In this document: in pieces, positions 1 through 9,145 of the stretch | Position numbering within the stretch: position 1 is the first letter of the stretch | Layout of the letters: each line of letters begins with the position of its first letter | Assembly: GCA_029263395.1 (NCBI GenBank) | Contig: JAJCXO010000047.1 | Location: forward strand, 1-32,668 | Direction: 5' to 3' | Source: Acidobacteriota bacterium | Lineage (GTDB): Bacteria > Acidobacteriota > Thermoanaerobaculia > Multivoradales > J023 | Length of the DNA: 32,668 bases | Position numbers and translations under genes: made by a program | The notes under the pieces: generated by a model | Told to the model about the DNA's origin: nothing | What the model saw: the letters and a program-made list of their open reading frames with translations, nothing else | Database searches by the model: none

Positions 1-1375
1 CCAAGCCGGTACCCTTCTCCTTGGTGGTAAAAAACGGCTCGAATATCCGGTCCAAGGTTTCGGCGTCCATACCTTCACCGGTATCGACCACCGACAGGGT
101 GACGAAGCTCTGAGGCTCCTTCGAACCCTCCATGGCCACCCGTTGGTGCGACGTCTCGACCGTCAGCGAACCTCCCCCAGGCATCGCATCCCGGGCATTG
201 AGGATGAGATTGAGGATGATCTGCTCCAGTTGGACCGGGTCCGTGAACACCCGCTCCAGTTTGGGCTCGAAGACGGTCCGAAAGTCGATGTTCTCGCGAA
301 TCAATCGCCGCAACATACTCTCCGACACCGAAACCATCGTGTTCAGGTCACAAGCTTTGGGTTGAATCACTTGAGTCCGGCTGAACGCCAACAACTGACG
401 GGTGAGCAGTGAGCTTCGCTCGGCTACCCGGCTGATCGTCGCGACTCGGTCGCGTAACGGGTCGTCTGGCTCCATCTGATCGAACAGGATCTCGGAGTTC
501 CCCAGGATGATGGTCAGCAGGTTGTTGAAGTCGTGGGCAACACCACCGGCGAGGCGACCGACGGCATCCATCTTCTGGGCTTGGAAAAGCTGTCGCTCGC
601 GCTGCCAAAGGGTTTCTTGCGTCTTTTTGCGGGCGGTCACGTCGCGCAGCACGTAAATAATGCCACTGCCCGTCTCGAGGCGAACCGAGTAACAAGCAAC
701 CAGGAAAACTCCCGCGATCGCCAGGTCATCTCGTTCCTCTAGAAATCGTGCCGTAGCCAGGAGATCGAGGCCAACCGCTCTGCCTCCCGCCTTGTCCTGA
801 GCAAAAATCACCACCGCATCGTTCTTGCCGACCGCTTCTATGAAGGTCGTGTTGAAACGGCGACAAAAGGCGAGATTGACTCGCAGGATCGAACCCGACG
901 CATCAACAATGGCGATCGGGTCCGAAATTGCGTCGAAGGTCGACTCCCACTGTGTCTTGGCATGCTGGATCACGGCCTGGAGGCGTCTGTTTTCGACCTC
1001 GAGCCGCTTGCGTTTGTTGATTTGATCGAGGATCGACAGCAGCCGCGCGAGATCGAGCGGTTTGACCATGTAGGCCACCGTCGAGGGACGTACCGACAAC
1101 GCGGCACTCTCGTGGGACGCTTGTTTGGTGGCTACCAGCACGTCGATCTGCGGCAGCACCTCTTCGATCTGGGTAATCAAGTCGAGGCCCGAGATGTCGG
1201 CCAGCTCGATATCGAGCAGCAAGACGTCAAACGGCCGCCTGCGACAGAGGCCCAGAGCTTCCTCGCCGGAGCTTGCGACGGAGACTTCGTAGGACTGCTG
1301 TTCGAGGACGCCGCGCAGCTCGCTACAGACCTTGCGATCGTCGTCTACGATCAATACCGAGCAGCTATCGTTCAA
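1..1375 (-). CDS. Hybrid sensor histidine kinase (receiver-PAS-HisKA-HATPase), 3' end outside window
   Basis: Signal-transduction kinase read from the minus strand; its C-terminus lies beyond the left edge. Order of domains: an N-terminal receiver (residues ~5-120, acidic triad DDD at 11-13, phosphoacceptor Asp55 in DVLLLDIE, conserved Lys in MVKPL), a short coiled linker, a PAS-like segment (~130-240), a HisKA dimerisation helix with phospho-His281 in [11 protein letters not shown], and the start of an ATPase domain with N box ([12 protein letters not shown]), G1 box (DTGEGMD) and F box ([13 protein letters not shown]). No membrane segment is visible, so it is probably cytoplasmic, taking a phosphate or a ligand signal through receiver and PAS. 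The only possible start is TTG at 1373-1375, because an in-frame stop lies 21 nt upstream; GAGG about 9 nt before it supports this choice. A receiver in front of a PAS-HisKA module suggests a relay partner encoded elsewhere; none is adjacent. Confidence 0.93.
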   Translation of the reverse strand, partial: MNDSCSVLIVDDDRKVCSELRGVLEQQSYEVSVASSGEEALGLCRRRPFDVLLLDIELADISGLDLITQIEEVLPQIDVLVATKQASHESAALSVRPSTVAYMVKPLDLARLLSILDQINKRKRLEVENRRLQAVIQHAKTQWESTFDAISDPIAIVDASGSILRVNLAFCRRFNTTFIEAVGKNDAVVIFAQDKAGGRAVGLDLLATARFLEERDDLAIAGVFLVACYSVRLETGSGIIYVLRDVTARKKTQETLWQRERQLFQAQKMDAVGRLAGGVAHDFNNLLTIILGNSEILFDQMEPDDPLRDRVATISRVAERSSLLTRQLLAFSRTQVIQPKACDLNTMVSVSESMLRRLIRENIDFRTVFEPKLERVFTDPVQLEQIILNLILNARDAMPGGGSLTVETSHQRVAMEGSKEPQSFVTLSVVDTGEGMDAETLDRIFEPFFTTKEKGTGL

Positions 1376-1483
1376 AAGCTTCTGCCTCGCAACTCACCAC
1401 CATCGCCGCATCAACCTTCTCCAACGATCCATCGTTCAATAGCAAAAGTCTCTCAATCCAACGTGCTCCGGCATCCGCTCTCT

Positions 1484-3247
1484 TTAAGGTTTTGCCGCGG
1501 ATACTCTTCGGAGTCGACGAAGCGGAAGATCCTGCCAGTGGATCACCAATACGACAGCCAAGAAGCCGGCCAGCAACATGTTCAACACGCTGTAGGTGGC
1601 ATAAGCCCGGGCGCCCAGGGCATCGTAGATGAAGAACAAGGCCCATACTACTAGCTGACCGGCGGTCAGCCACCGCAACCGGGTGGTTGGGGGCCCTCGG
1701 CGAGACCCAGACATCGGCAGCAGCGCAAGGTAGGAGGCGTAGTACCGTGATGTCACGAGCAGCACGAAAATTGGGATCAGTGCCAACAACATCGCCTGCC
1801 GCGGGCGGGAGTGCCAGGCGACAGCCAGGAAGCCGGCAAGTAAAACCGTCGCCACCAGCCCATATTCGAAGCGCTGTTGCTCGAAACTCTCTCTTCGGTC
1901 GTTATTACGCCCGAACTCGAAGCTGCCGATCTGGTGAGTAAACGCATGTTTCAGGCCGATTCGGCGAACCCCAAAAACATGGTGTTCGCTGTGCAGCCTG
2001 ATTCCCGTAGCAAACTCACTCCACGCGCTGACCCCTCGTCCATTGGCGAGGCTGATCACCAGGCCGAGACTACACCACAGCGTGAAGGCCACCGCAAACC
2101 GCCCCCAGCGCCTGGGTAAGCGGCGGCCTCGCGACCGACGGCCTCGCGACCGACGATCACGAACCCAGCGAGCAACGACCGGGACGGCTGCCGCAACCAC
2201 GAAGAGAACGGGGAAGATCCGCGTCAGCACGGCGTAGGCCAAGGCACCGGCGGCTGCCACCGGCCACTTGCGACGATACAAACAAAGTCCCACCACCACG
2301 GCACAGAACCAGTCGTACTGCAAAAAGCCACCGACAAATCGGCCGGTATTGACCGGTGAGATCGTCAGCAACAAAAGCACACAAGCCGCGGTGCGCGCCC
2401 CGAAAGTCGACCCCAAGAGGATGAAGGTTGCTCCGAACAGCACAACATCCAGACTGCACAGCACTTTCATCGCGAGCCGGTGGTCGGCTGGCACCCAATG
2501 CGCCAACCGCCCGCCAATGACGGTCCAGAAGGGGGTCCCGTTGTACCCCCGATCCGTAAAAATCTTCTGCCATGCGTGGGGCGGCTGATGTTTGGCGAGG
2601 GCCGTCACGTCGCGCTGGAACATGGCCCAGCGCTCCGGCTCGAAATGGGCCGCTGGATCGTAGGCCTTGATCCGCATGCGACGCGATTCGATCGCGTAGG
2701 TCTGCAGATTACGGACCCGCGAGATACTTTTCCAGACTTTGGATGTCTCGAGATCGGCCCGCAGGGTGGCATCGTAAAGATCGGTATAACCCAACTCTTG
2801 GAAGTACTTTGCCCCCAGGTAGTAGTGGTAGACGTTCCAGACTCGGACATTCCAACCGGTCAAGAAGTTACGCGCGTCGCCAGCTACCGCCAGGGTTGCC
2901 GAGGCCAGGGCGACACAGACCAAGAAGCGGGTGCGTCGACGTTCGAAGAGACGCCGCCGAGCTCCAGGAGGCTCGCTCTGCGAGGTCTCGGGGGAGTTGT
3001 TGGGCGCCGCATCAGGTGGCTCGCGACGTGGCCTACGGCGCGGAGTGGGCCACAACAACCCGAGTGCGGCCAACAAGGCCACACCCGCAGAGACTTTCGA
3101 CGATGACTCGGCGGTCGAGGCTAACCCGATGACCAAGAAGGCCAGCAGGACATCAGACGCATCACAACCGACGAGGCGCTGTCGCACGGCGACGGCGACT
3201 CGTCTCACTTGCGCAAAGAGACCGAGGTGAAGCTGTCGTGAAACCAC
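1484..3247 (-). CDS. Multispanning membrane protein, possible GT-C-type glycosyltransferase
   Basis: A 587-residue integral membrane protein with roughly ten hydrophobic segments between residues ~30 and 580. The segment after the third helix (WNVYHYYLGAKYFQELGYT near residue 140) and the large soluble loop that follows resemble the first periplasmic loop of GT-C/DUF2029-like mannosyltransferase-type proteins. No catalytic residues can be assigned with certainty, so enzyme function is inference. An arginine-rich cytoplasmic loop (RSRGRRSRGRR) is encoded by an exact 15-bp tandem duplication. The GTG start at 3247 overlaps the 3' end of the upstream gene by 43 nt, implying co-transcription with the secreted protein encoded there. 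A shorter start inside the overlap cannot be excluded. Confidence 0.8.
   Translation of the reverse strand: MVSRQLHLGLFAQVRRVAVAVRQRLVGCDASDVLLAFLVIGLASTAESSSKVSAGVALLAALGLLWPTPRRRPRREPPDAAPNNSPETSQSEPPGARRRLFERRRTRFLVCVALASATLAVAGDARNFLTGWNVRVWNVYHYYLGAKYFQELGYTDLYDATLRADLETSKVWKSISRVRNLQTYAIESRRMRIKAYDPAAHFEPERWAMFQRDVTALAKHQPPHAWQKIFTDRGYNGTPFWTVIGGRLAHWVPADHRLAMKVLCSLDVVLFGATFILLGSTFGARTAACVLLLLTISPVNTGRFVGGFLQYDWFCAVVVGLCLYRRKWPVAAAGALAYAVLTRIFPVLFVVAAAVPVVARWVRDRRSRGRRSRGRRLPRRWGRFAVAFTLWCSLGLVISLANGRGVSAWSEFATGIRLHSEHHVFGVRRIGLKHAFTHQIGSFEFGRNNDRRESFEQQRFEYGLVATVLLAGFLAVAWHSRPRQAMLLALIPIFVLLVTSRYYASYLALLPMSGSRRGPPTTRLRWLTAGQLVVWALFFIYDALGARAYATYSVLNMLLAGFLAVVLVIHWQDLPLRRLRRVSAAKP
2126..2155. 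repeat. Exact 15-bp tandem duplication inside a membrane-protein gene
   Basis: Two perfect copies of gcctcgcgaccgacg (2126-2140 and 2141-2155). On the minus strand they encode repeated Arg/Ser/Gly residues in a predicted cytoplasmic loop. The length is a multiple of three, so the frame is kept. Confidence 0.9.
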
Positions 3248-4155
3248 GCATTGAGGGTATCGTAGCGCCTCAGCAACAGGTCGTCATTGAGGACGCCGCC
3301 GGTCTTCTTGCGCAGTTTTTTCATTTTCTTGAGCGCGCCCTTGCCGGTTTTGGCGAGGATCGCTTGCGCACCGGTATGGAACTGAGCCTGGAACCACATC
3401 CAATCCCGCAATCGAAGATCCGGGTTGTAGTCTCGACTACTGAAGGCCCGTGGGCTGTGGACCTGCGCCAGCAGCTGGTACATGGTGTCGAGGTCACCCA
3501 AGCGTGCTTCTTCGTAGCGCCGCACGAGATCAACCGAAGCCAGGTGGGTCATCAAACCCCTGACCCAAGGCCGGCCGCCTGCGATCCCCACTTCGTCTAC
3601 CAAAATTTCACACATCAACAGCTGGGTCATCAGGTCGGCCAGGATCATGGTTGCCGCCTGCTGTGGCGTCCCTCGGATCGGGGCGCCTGCAACCGCGGGT
3701 AGGACCCCCTTGAGCATCTCAGCCCACAACGCGACGGTGCCGGCGTCACCTTCTGCTGGGGCGGCGAGGCCGCGGCGACCGACGCGGACTGGCACACCGT
3801 AAGGCACGTCATAACCCGCCTGCCGCCACTCCTCCCGCGTCAAGACGTAGAGCGTCACTTGGAGTTTGAAATCGACCCAACGCTTGAACGCGCGGGAGGC
3901 AAGCTCCAAACGGGTCTGCAAATTCGCCGATCGGTCGAGGGACCCCGGTGAGTACCTCACGGTCACCGTATCTCCGGGCAATTTCAACAGGAAATACACC
4001 GCCGGCTCGGTATAAATCCGGGTCGGAGCAATCGCTGACGCCGAGATTGAGGACGCCGCGGCAGGAGCCGAGCCCGACCTCTGAGGTTCAGCCCCGAGAG
4101 GGGACGTTAATACCAGTGTGGTACCGACCATCGAGAGGAGAGTTTTCCAAGGCAT
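3205..4155 (-). CDS. Secreted protein resembling a peptidase-MA-type gluzincin that lacks the zinc motif
   Basis: 316 residues with an N-terminal signal peptide (residues ~1-22, ending near PLGAEP). The pattern across the protein follows bacterial peptidase-MA-like proteins: a beta-rich start with VTVRYSPGSLDRSANLQTRL, a segment reading LYVLTREEWRQAGYDVPYGV (~102-121), then the helix where an HExxH would be expected. Here it reads ILADLMTQLLM (171-181), so the two zinc histidines and the catalytic glutamate are absent. It is followed by RPWVRGLMTHLA (195-206), which matches the WLxEGLAxY region with the glutamate lost. If the alignment is right, this is an inactive homologue acting as a binding or scaffold protein outside the inner membrane. 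GGAG lies 4 nt before the ATG. It overlaps the downstream membrane-protein gene by 43 nt. The family assignment is an inference from motif order. Confidence 0.8.
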   Translation of the reverse strand: MPWKTLLSMVGTTLVLTSPLGAEPQRSGSAPAAASSISASAIAPTRIYTEPAVYFLLKLPGDTVTVRYSPGSLDRSANLQTRLELASRAFKRWVDFKLQVTLYVLTREEWRQAGYDVPYGVPVRVGRRGLAAPAEGDAGTVALWAEMLKGVLPAVAGAPIRGTPQQAATMILADLMTQLLMCEILVDEVGIAGGRPWVRGLMTHLASVDLVRRYEEARLGDLDTMYQLLAQVHSPRAFSSRDYNPDLRLRDWMWFQAQFHTGAQAILAKTGKGALKKMKKLRKKTGGVLNDDLLLRRYDTLNAWFHDSFTSVSLRK

Positions 4156-4253
4156 ATGACTCCAATTCCGACTCAGGTCCGAAGATCAAGTAAGGGAGAT
4201 TCCGCAACCGATCAAGCCGCGTGAGTTTACCAACACGACACCATAGCGAATAT

Positions 4254-4314
4254 GCGGTACCGCGTCGAATAGGGGTGTGATTTGACAACCCCGGTACGCC
4301 GCACGATGTAGAAT
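4254..4314 (+). promoter_or_regulatory. Candidate promoter/operator of the ferritin-like gene
   Basis: A perfect palindrome GCGGTACCGC (4254-4263) precedes TTGACA (4282-4287), and half of the palindrome recurs as CGGTACGCCGC at 4292-4302. The best -10 is TAGAAT (4309-4314), 21 nt after TTGACA, which is longer than usual; GATGTA at 17 nt is a poorer alternative. This is a plausible regulated promoter, not a firm one. Confidence 0.35.
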
Positions 4315-4347
4315 CCCATATTCGAGTTCAACTTTGAGGAGAAGATC

Positions 4348-5025
4348 TTGAAGATCGAAACAACGGTCGACAGCAAAACGTTCGTCGATGGTTTGGTAGA
4401 TGAGATGCAGCAACTCTTCGCCCAACTCGGCGACCAAGAGGCGCTGGAGTCTGAGTCTCAGGGGCAAGTCGAGGTTGTTACCCTTCTCAAACTGGCCCTG
4501 CAGAGTGAGTTGGAAGCCAGTGACATCGCTGCCTATTGGCTCCCCACCACACCGGAGATCGAAGCCAAGACCATTCTCGCTGAGCAGTGCGCCGATGAGA
4601 TCAAGCACTACAACTTGATCGCGGCGCGACTGGAAGAGATGGGCGAAGACATCAGCAACTTCGATCCGGTCGCCGAAGGCTACAGTCCACTGTTTCAGTA
4701 CCTTCGTGGTCTGCGATCGACGATCGAGCGGATCGCCGCGGGTCCCTTCGCCTGCGAAGCCGTGGCGGAAGTCCGCAATGCCCAATTCATCGAATTCTGC
4801 CACTCGGTGGGCGACACCAAAACTGCGAAGCTCTACGAGGACATCGTGCACCCCGAAGAGATTCACCACTATCGGGCCGGGCGTCGATTCCTCGAGAAGT
4901 ATGCCACGACGCCAGAAATCCAGGCCAAAGTCGTCAACGCGATGCGTAGCTCCCTGGCCATTGCCGACGAGCTGCAAAGCCTGACAGCCAAGGCCACCGG
5001 CTTACACGCGATCCCAGTCTCTTAA
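4348..5025 (+). CDS. Ferritin-like diiron protein
   Basis: A 225-residue, almost fully helical protein without signal peptide. Four helices carry carboxylate and ExxH ligands typical of a ferritin-like diiron site: SELEAS (Glu54/Glu56), DEIKHY (Glu84, His87), ACEAVAE (Glu137/Glu141) and PEEIHHY (Glu170/171, His173/174). This arrangement is shared by diiron oxidases and oxygenases as well as by iron or stress proteins, so the substrate cannot be named. The start is TTG at 4348, placed ideally behind GAGGAG (4336-4341). The gene stands alone on the plus strand and ends 5 nt from the 3' end of the convergent aminotransferase. Confidence 0.85.
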   Translation: MKIETTVDSKTFVDGLVDEMQQLFAQLGDQEALESESQGQVEVVTLLKLALQSELEASDIAAYWLPTTPEIEAKTILAEQCADEIKHYNLIAARLEEMGEDISNFDPVAEGYSPLFQYLRGLRSTIERIAAGPFACEAVAEVRNAQFIEFCHSVGDTKTAKLYEDIVHPEEIHHYRAGRRFLEKYATTPEIQAKVVNAMRSSLAIADELQSLTAKATGLHAIPVS

Positions 5026-5030
5026 CTCAG

Positions 5031-6329
5031 TTATCGCCCGGCGAGTTCACGCACCCCACGCTCGACTCTAGCAACCAATTCGGGCAACGCTTCAGCGGCC
5101 ACTGAGCAGGTTGCGAGGCGGAGGTAACGCGGAGAGATCGAGACGATACCGGTGGAATAATGGTCGATCAAGTGACGGCGTACTGCGTGTGGATCCAAAC
5201 CTAGCTCTTCCGGCATCTCGAGCAGCACAAAAAAGCCCGAGTTGAACGGCAGCAGCCGCAACAGGGTTGGATCGAGAGCTTCCAAGGCCGGCCGGATCGC
5301 CCGGTAACGCTCAGCTGCGATCGTGCGGATGTGTTCCACTTCTTGCCGCGCCCGACCGCTGCGCAACGCCTGCAGCAGGATGACTTGACTGGTCGCAACC
5401 GGTGATCCAATGGTGGCGCGGGAGATGCTCTTCAATTTGCTCTCCAGGGCTTCGGTGGCCTTCGCGTCGAGATCGAGACCCACCGTCAGAAAGCCGACTC
5501 GACCACCGAAGAAGGAGAACTCTTTGGTCGCACCATCCACCTTGATGGGAATCAACTGTTCGTGGGCACCAACCATGTCCCAGAAGAAGGAGCGTTTGGG
5601 CACGCCGTCTTCGTACACCAACTCGTTGTATGCATCGTCGTGAATCGTCACCAGGGGTCTCTGATCGGCAATCTCGAGCAGTGAGCGTTTCAGCGCCGCT
5701 CGTTCTTCGCGGGTTGGCGAGTAGCCGCCGGGATTCGACGGAAAGTTGAGCATCGCAACCGCCGGCTCACCGGGCGGCAAATCAGCCAGCGCGGCGGCGA
5801 AGGTACCCGGGTCGTAGCGGCCGTCCTGATAAGCCGGCGCAGAGTGCACCACGGCACCGGTCCGCAGCTCAAAATTTTGGCGATAATTGCCCCAGAAAGG
5901 GGTCGGAATGGCAATTGCCCGCCCCTCACCGCCAAACAGATCGGCGATGATCGACAACGCATGGGCCAAACCAGCGGTCGCAAACGGCAAACAGGTAGCC
6001 GGAGGGTCCGTCATCCCGTCGCGCTGCCAATCCTGCCACCGGGTCCTCAGCTCGGCGATCCCAGGTACCGGCGAATAGAGGAACGCCCGATTGCGATCGT
6101 CGCCAGACACCTTCAAAACGGCATCCATCGACGGCAACGGCACCGCGCCACCCTGACCATCGGTGAAGATGCCGATTGTGCCGTTGTACGTCGTCTGACG
6201 GGCTTCCTGCGCTTGGACTGGGATGTCGGCGGGGTAGAACATGCGGCGCCCCAAGGGCGACAACGCGGCATATAGCGCTGGACGTGACGCTTCGAGCGTA
6301 CGGTTGACTTGTTCTCTGATCTCGCTCAT
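5031..6329 (-). CDS. PLP-dependent aminotransferase, class I/II (fold type I)
   Basis: 432 residues, the usual length for class I/II aminotransferases. Visible landmarks are the cofactor-loop region ATAGLAHAL (~117-125), NFPSNPGGYSPT (195-206) at the place of the N-P-x-G motif, the DDAY motif (231-234) that contacts the PLP pyridine and phenol groups, and the Schiff-base lysine Lys269 in GATKEFSFFGGRVGF with the downstream Arg of the phosphate site. It would transfer an amino group between an amino acid and a 2-oxo acid in the cytoplasm. The substrate is not determined by the sequence; the family includes alanine and aromatic aminotransferases. A run of purines, GGGGGAG, about 8 nt before the ATG supports the start. 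Confidence 0.92.
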   Translation of the reverse strand: MSEIREQVNRTLEASRPALYAALSPLGRRMFYPADIPVQAQEARQTTYNGTIGIFTDGQGGAVPLPSMDAVLKVSGDDRNRAFLYSPVPGIAELRTRWQDWQRDGMTDPPATCLPFATAGLAHALSIIADLFGGEGRAIAIPTPFWGNYRQNFELRTGAVVHSAPAYQDGRYDPGTFAAALADLPPGEPAVAMLNFPSNPGGYSPTREERAALKRSLLEIADQRPLVTIHDDAYNELVYEDGVPKRSFFWDMVGAHEQLIPIKVDGATKEFSFFGGRVGFLTVGLDLDAKATEALESKLKSISRATIGSPVATSQVILLQALRSGRARQEVEHIRTIAAERYRAIRPALEALDPTLLRLLPFNSGFFVLLEMPEELGLDPHAVRRHLIDHYSTGIVSISPRYLRLATCSVAAEALPELVARVERGVRELAGR

Positions 6330-6458
6330 CTATGCTCTCCCCCTGCGGCTAGGTGCTGATCGATTTTGAAGACGCGCAAAGGGTAAAGGCGGCGCTGGCC
6401 GATAGCAAGCAAATCCCGATCGGGAGTCACACTTCGGAGACTATCTATCTAATCGGGG

Positions 6459-7205
6459 CTACCGCCAGTACGCCCTGATGCCGTAGAGCAGAACCGCAAT
6501 TGAGATTGCACCGCAGATAAAACCCCAAAACCAGTAGGGAAACACCAGGGCTTGGGCAATCTGGCCAACATCCGACGGCATGGTTCCGGCCCCGGTGACT
6601 GCTACCGGGGTAAACAAATAGTCGCCGCGCGAGAACACCGACAAGGCGAGCTGCACCGCCAGAAAAATCAGGACCAGCTGGGCCACTTCGCCCGTCGCCT
6701 TACGGGCAGCAATGAAACAACCGATCAACACCACGCTGACGAAGAGCACACCGAATAGATTACGGACGACCAAAACCAGGGCTAGCAGCAGGATGACCGA
6801 TAGGCCCATCAGTGCCCCGCGGGCACCCCGTGCGGTGCGGCCAATCGCAAAGCCAGCCGCCGCGGCAACCGCTGGACCTACCAGGCCTCCCACCGCCACC
6901 ACAGCACGCGACAACGGGCCGACGTTGCCACTCCATTGCGCAACCCCTGAGCCGTCGGCCCACATCTCGAAGCGATGGAAACTCCCCCCTACCAACAACG
7001 CGGCGATGCCATGGCCCATTTCGTGCGCCAGGGTCGAGAGCAGCATCAGAGGATAGGCAAGGTATTGGCCGTAGGGTACAACGTACAGTACAACCGTCAA
7101 CACGACGCTGGCCAACAAAACCAGACGGGAGCGCTCGGTGGGTCTCAGTTTCCGGGTTGTCATAGATTTGGCTCGCTCTCGGATGCGGATTCGGGGCTCG
7201 ACCAC
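6459..7205 (-). CDS. Membrane metalloprotease of the M50B-like family
   Basis: 248 residues with about six hydrophobic helices. The second carries the zinc motif HEMGH (His61, Glu62, His65), preceded by STLA as in site-2-protease-like M50B proteins. A glycine-rich stretch (GGLVGPAVAAAAGFAIG) follows the small soluble insertion. Family members cleave or bind substrates within the membrane; the target here is unknown. A further acidic zinc ligand (the usual LDG motif of true S2P enzymes) is not obvious, so proteolysis is probable but unproven. The GTG start at 7205 directly abuts the stop of the upstream glycosyltransferase, implying translational coupling. ATG at 7163 (protein starting MTTRKL) is an alternative start. 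Confidence 0.82.
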   Translation of the reverse strand: MVEPRIRIRERAKSMTTRKLRPTERSRLVLLASVVLTVVLYVVPYGQYLAYPLMLLSTLAHEMGHGIAALLVGGSFHRFEMWADGSGVAQWSGNVGPLSRAVVAVGGLVGPAVAAAAGFAIGRTARGARGALMGLSVILLLALVLVVRNLFGVLFVSVVLIGCFIAARKATGEVAQLVLIFLAVQLALSVFSRGDYLFTPVAVTGAGTMPSDVGQIAQALVFPYWFWGFICGAISIAVLLYGIRAYWR

Positions 7206-8924
7206 TCACCGGGTCGCAGGAGTCGACACTGGCTGACGCGGCGAGCGACGATAGGCGCCGATCCCCAGGTCTTCGGATTCGAGCTCCGGCACTCGGGTCC
7301 AGTCGGCAGCCCACAGATTCTCCAACACGTGACGGTCGACCAACCAGGTCGACGACACCGCATCGTCTGTGCGTTCATACGGACGCAGCAGCAGAAAGAT
7401 TGTGGTGTCGGCCTCGAGCTCGCCCCATTCGGCAACCCGCTCGCCGGCCTCGGTGTGCAGCGCCTCTTGATTCTTCATCAACTCCAAAACGTCAGACCAC
7501 CCGGGATGCCGATCGGTGCTGCGGGGGAAGGACTCGAAGAGGCTCTGATTCCCCGCAAGCTGCGCATAATGTTGGGTGACCAGGCGTCGGATCCCCATCG
7601 CGATCACCCGATCGCCCGGCGCTGCATGTTCGGCGATCCAAGCCCCGGTCGGCCGATGGCGGGTCGGCGCCGGGGTCAGATGTAAGGCCAGCAGGCGAAA
7701 CAGCGCACCCCAGGTCAAGGCCGCCACCACCGCCACCACCACCGGGATCCGCAGCCATCGTCGACCTTTTGCCCACGAGGACGAAAACAACAATGCCTCG
7801 AGACCCACCGCCAACAGGATGCACAACCCACCCATGGCATACACGTCGTGGCGCCCAGCATGAAAAATTGCTCGACCGAGCAACGTGATGCCCCACGGGA
7901 TCAGGATCGGTACCAACCACCCCACGCCGAGGAAACCGAGAGCTCGCAGGCGACCCTGCTGCCTGGCCGCTGCGACCGCCGCAATCAGCAAAATCAACTG
8001 CGCCAACAGGCTCGAGGCCCGCAACCAGGCCGGAGTCGATGGCCGATCGAGTTGGCGCAAATACGGGTGATAGTCGGCGCCGATCAACTGAGTTTGGAGT
8101 ACCCGTCCGAGCCTACGCTCCTCGGGGAAGTCGCGATAAAACGACTCGATCGACCATGCCGCCCCACTCTCCTGAAGATGCGGGAAGGTCATCAAGACGT
8201 AGGGTGCAAACGCCAACCCAGCACACGCCACGGTGATCACACCGCGAGTGCGCGCTCCGCCGTCGCGAGCCCACAACACGATGACCAACCCGGTCGTCGC
8301 CGCTAAGAAGAGACCATAGAAGTGGCTATAGCAGGTGATGACCAACAGCACACCGAAGACGCCCCAAGCCTTCTTGGACTCGCGATCGAGCGCCCTCCAC
8401 AACGCCCACAGTGTCCACAGTGTGAGACACAGCAGCAAGGGATACACCCGTGCTTCGCGACTGTAGAACACATGCAGGGGATGAACGGTCAGCAGACAGG
8501 CTGCAATCCACCCGACACGACGACCGCAGAGGGCACGTCCGAAGCCGAATAGGGTCGGAATGGCCACGGCCCCGAACACCGCGCTCGGCAACCGCAAGAC
8601 AAAATCGCTATCTCCGAAGAGCTCAACCAGAAGACCCACGAGCCCGTAGTAGAGCGGTGGCGTCGGCTCGAGGCTCATCTGCTCGGCCAGGCGACCCGCG
8701 GCGGTCAAGTGGGCAAACCACCAAGTTGCCGCTTCGTCGACAAACAGCTCGAAACGGGTCAAATGGAGAAGACGCAGCCCAAGCCCGAACAGCGTCAGCA
8801 ACCCGAGGGCCGTCAGCTCGCGGGCGGTCAGCTCGTGGGCCGTCAGCTCGCGGTGCTTCGTCAAGACTCCGGCCCGTCCTCGGCCAGACAGCTTCTCGGC
8901 CGTCGCCTCACTCCCACCAATCAC
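7206..8924 (-). CDS. PMT_2/GT39-type glycosyltransferase, integral membrane
   Basis: 572 residues with a GT-C topology of about 11 helices. The first extracytoplasmic loop holds the paired acidic motif in ELFVDEAATWW (Asp63-Glu64), expected to bind metal and lipid-phosphate sugar, followed by EPTPPLYYGL (~86-95) and YSREARVYPLL (~154-164), all hallmarks of the dolichyl/polyprenyl-phosphate-sugar transferase group (ArnT, PMT_2). It should move a sugar from a polyprenyl-phosphate carrier onto a protein or glycolipid on the periplasmic side. A C-terminal soluble domain (~450-572) is characteristic. The N-terminus carries ELTAHELTARELTAL, encoded by a 15-bp triplication. The GTG start has no Shine-Dalgarno sequence but follows a TAAAGT box by 6 nt. 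It is the first gene of a two-gene unit with the M50-like protease. Confidence 0.87.
   Translation of the reverse strand: MIGGSEATAEKLSGRGRAGVLTKHRELTAHELTARELTALGLLTLFGLGLRLLHLTRFELFVDEAATWWFAHLTAAGRLAEQMSLEPTPPLYYGLVGLLVELFGDSDFVLRLPSAVFGAVAIPTLFGFGRALCGRRVGWIAACLLTVHPLHVFYSREARVYPLLLCLTLWTLWALWRALDRESKKAWGVFGVLLVITCYSHFYGLFLAATTGLVIVLWARDGGARTRGVITVACAGLAFAPYVLMTFPHLQESGAAWSIESFYRDFPEERRLGRVLQTQLIGADYHPYLRQLDRPSTPAWLRASSLLAQLILLIAAVAAARQQGRLRALGFLGVGWLVPILIPWGITLLGRAIFHAGRHDVYAMGGLCILLAVGLEALLFSSSWAKGRRWLRIPVVVAVVAALTWGALFRLLALHLTPAPTRHRPTGAWIAEHAAPGDRVIAMGIRRLVTQHYAQLAGNQSLFESFPRSTDRHPGWSDVLELMKNQEALHTEAGERVAEWGELEADTTIFLLLRPYERTDDAVSSTWLVDRHVLENLWAADWTRVPELESEDLGIGAYRRSPRQPVSTPATR
8809..8853. 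repeat. 15-bp tandem triplication at the 5' end of the glycosyltransferase gene
   Basis: Three copies: gccgtcagctcgcgg (8809-8823), gcggtcagctcgtgg (8824-8838) and gccgtcagctcgcgg (8839-8853). Copies 1 and 3 are identical. They encode three ELTA-x repeats in the cytoplasmic N-terminus before the first helix. Confidence 0.92.
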
Positions 8925-8930
8925 TACCTA

Positions 8931-8936
8931 ACTTTA
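8931..8936 (-). promoter_or_regulatory. -10 box of a probable leaderless transcript (glycosyltransferase)
   Basis: TAAAGT on the minus strand, 6 nt before the GTG start codon, with no ribosome binding site between. Transcription from this box would begin at or next to the start codon. No good -35 hexamer is visible. Confidence 0.4.
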
Positions 8937-9145
8937 TGATTGAATGATGTTTAAGCCGTTCGTACGATGGATGAAAATAGCCTACCATAGACACTAGCTG
9001 AGTCGCTGTCTGACCTTGAGGAGCCGCAGGAGCCATGCTCTGCCCATACGCCGCTTTCAGTCAGTCGAGAGAGCCAGTTCCCAAGCAATGTGGCGGCCTG
9101 CCTCTGACTAGAACTCGAGGTTGTCGTGAGAGGAGGGCGACGTTC

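Noticed and set aside
962-1654. 230-residue plus-strand ORF
   Set aside because: Antisense to the receiver and PAS domains of the histidine kinase, which has clear motifs on the minus strand.
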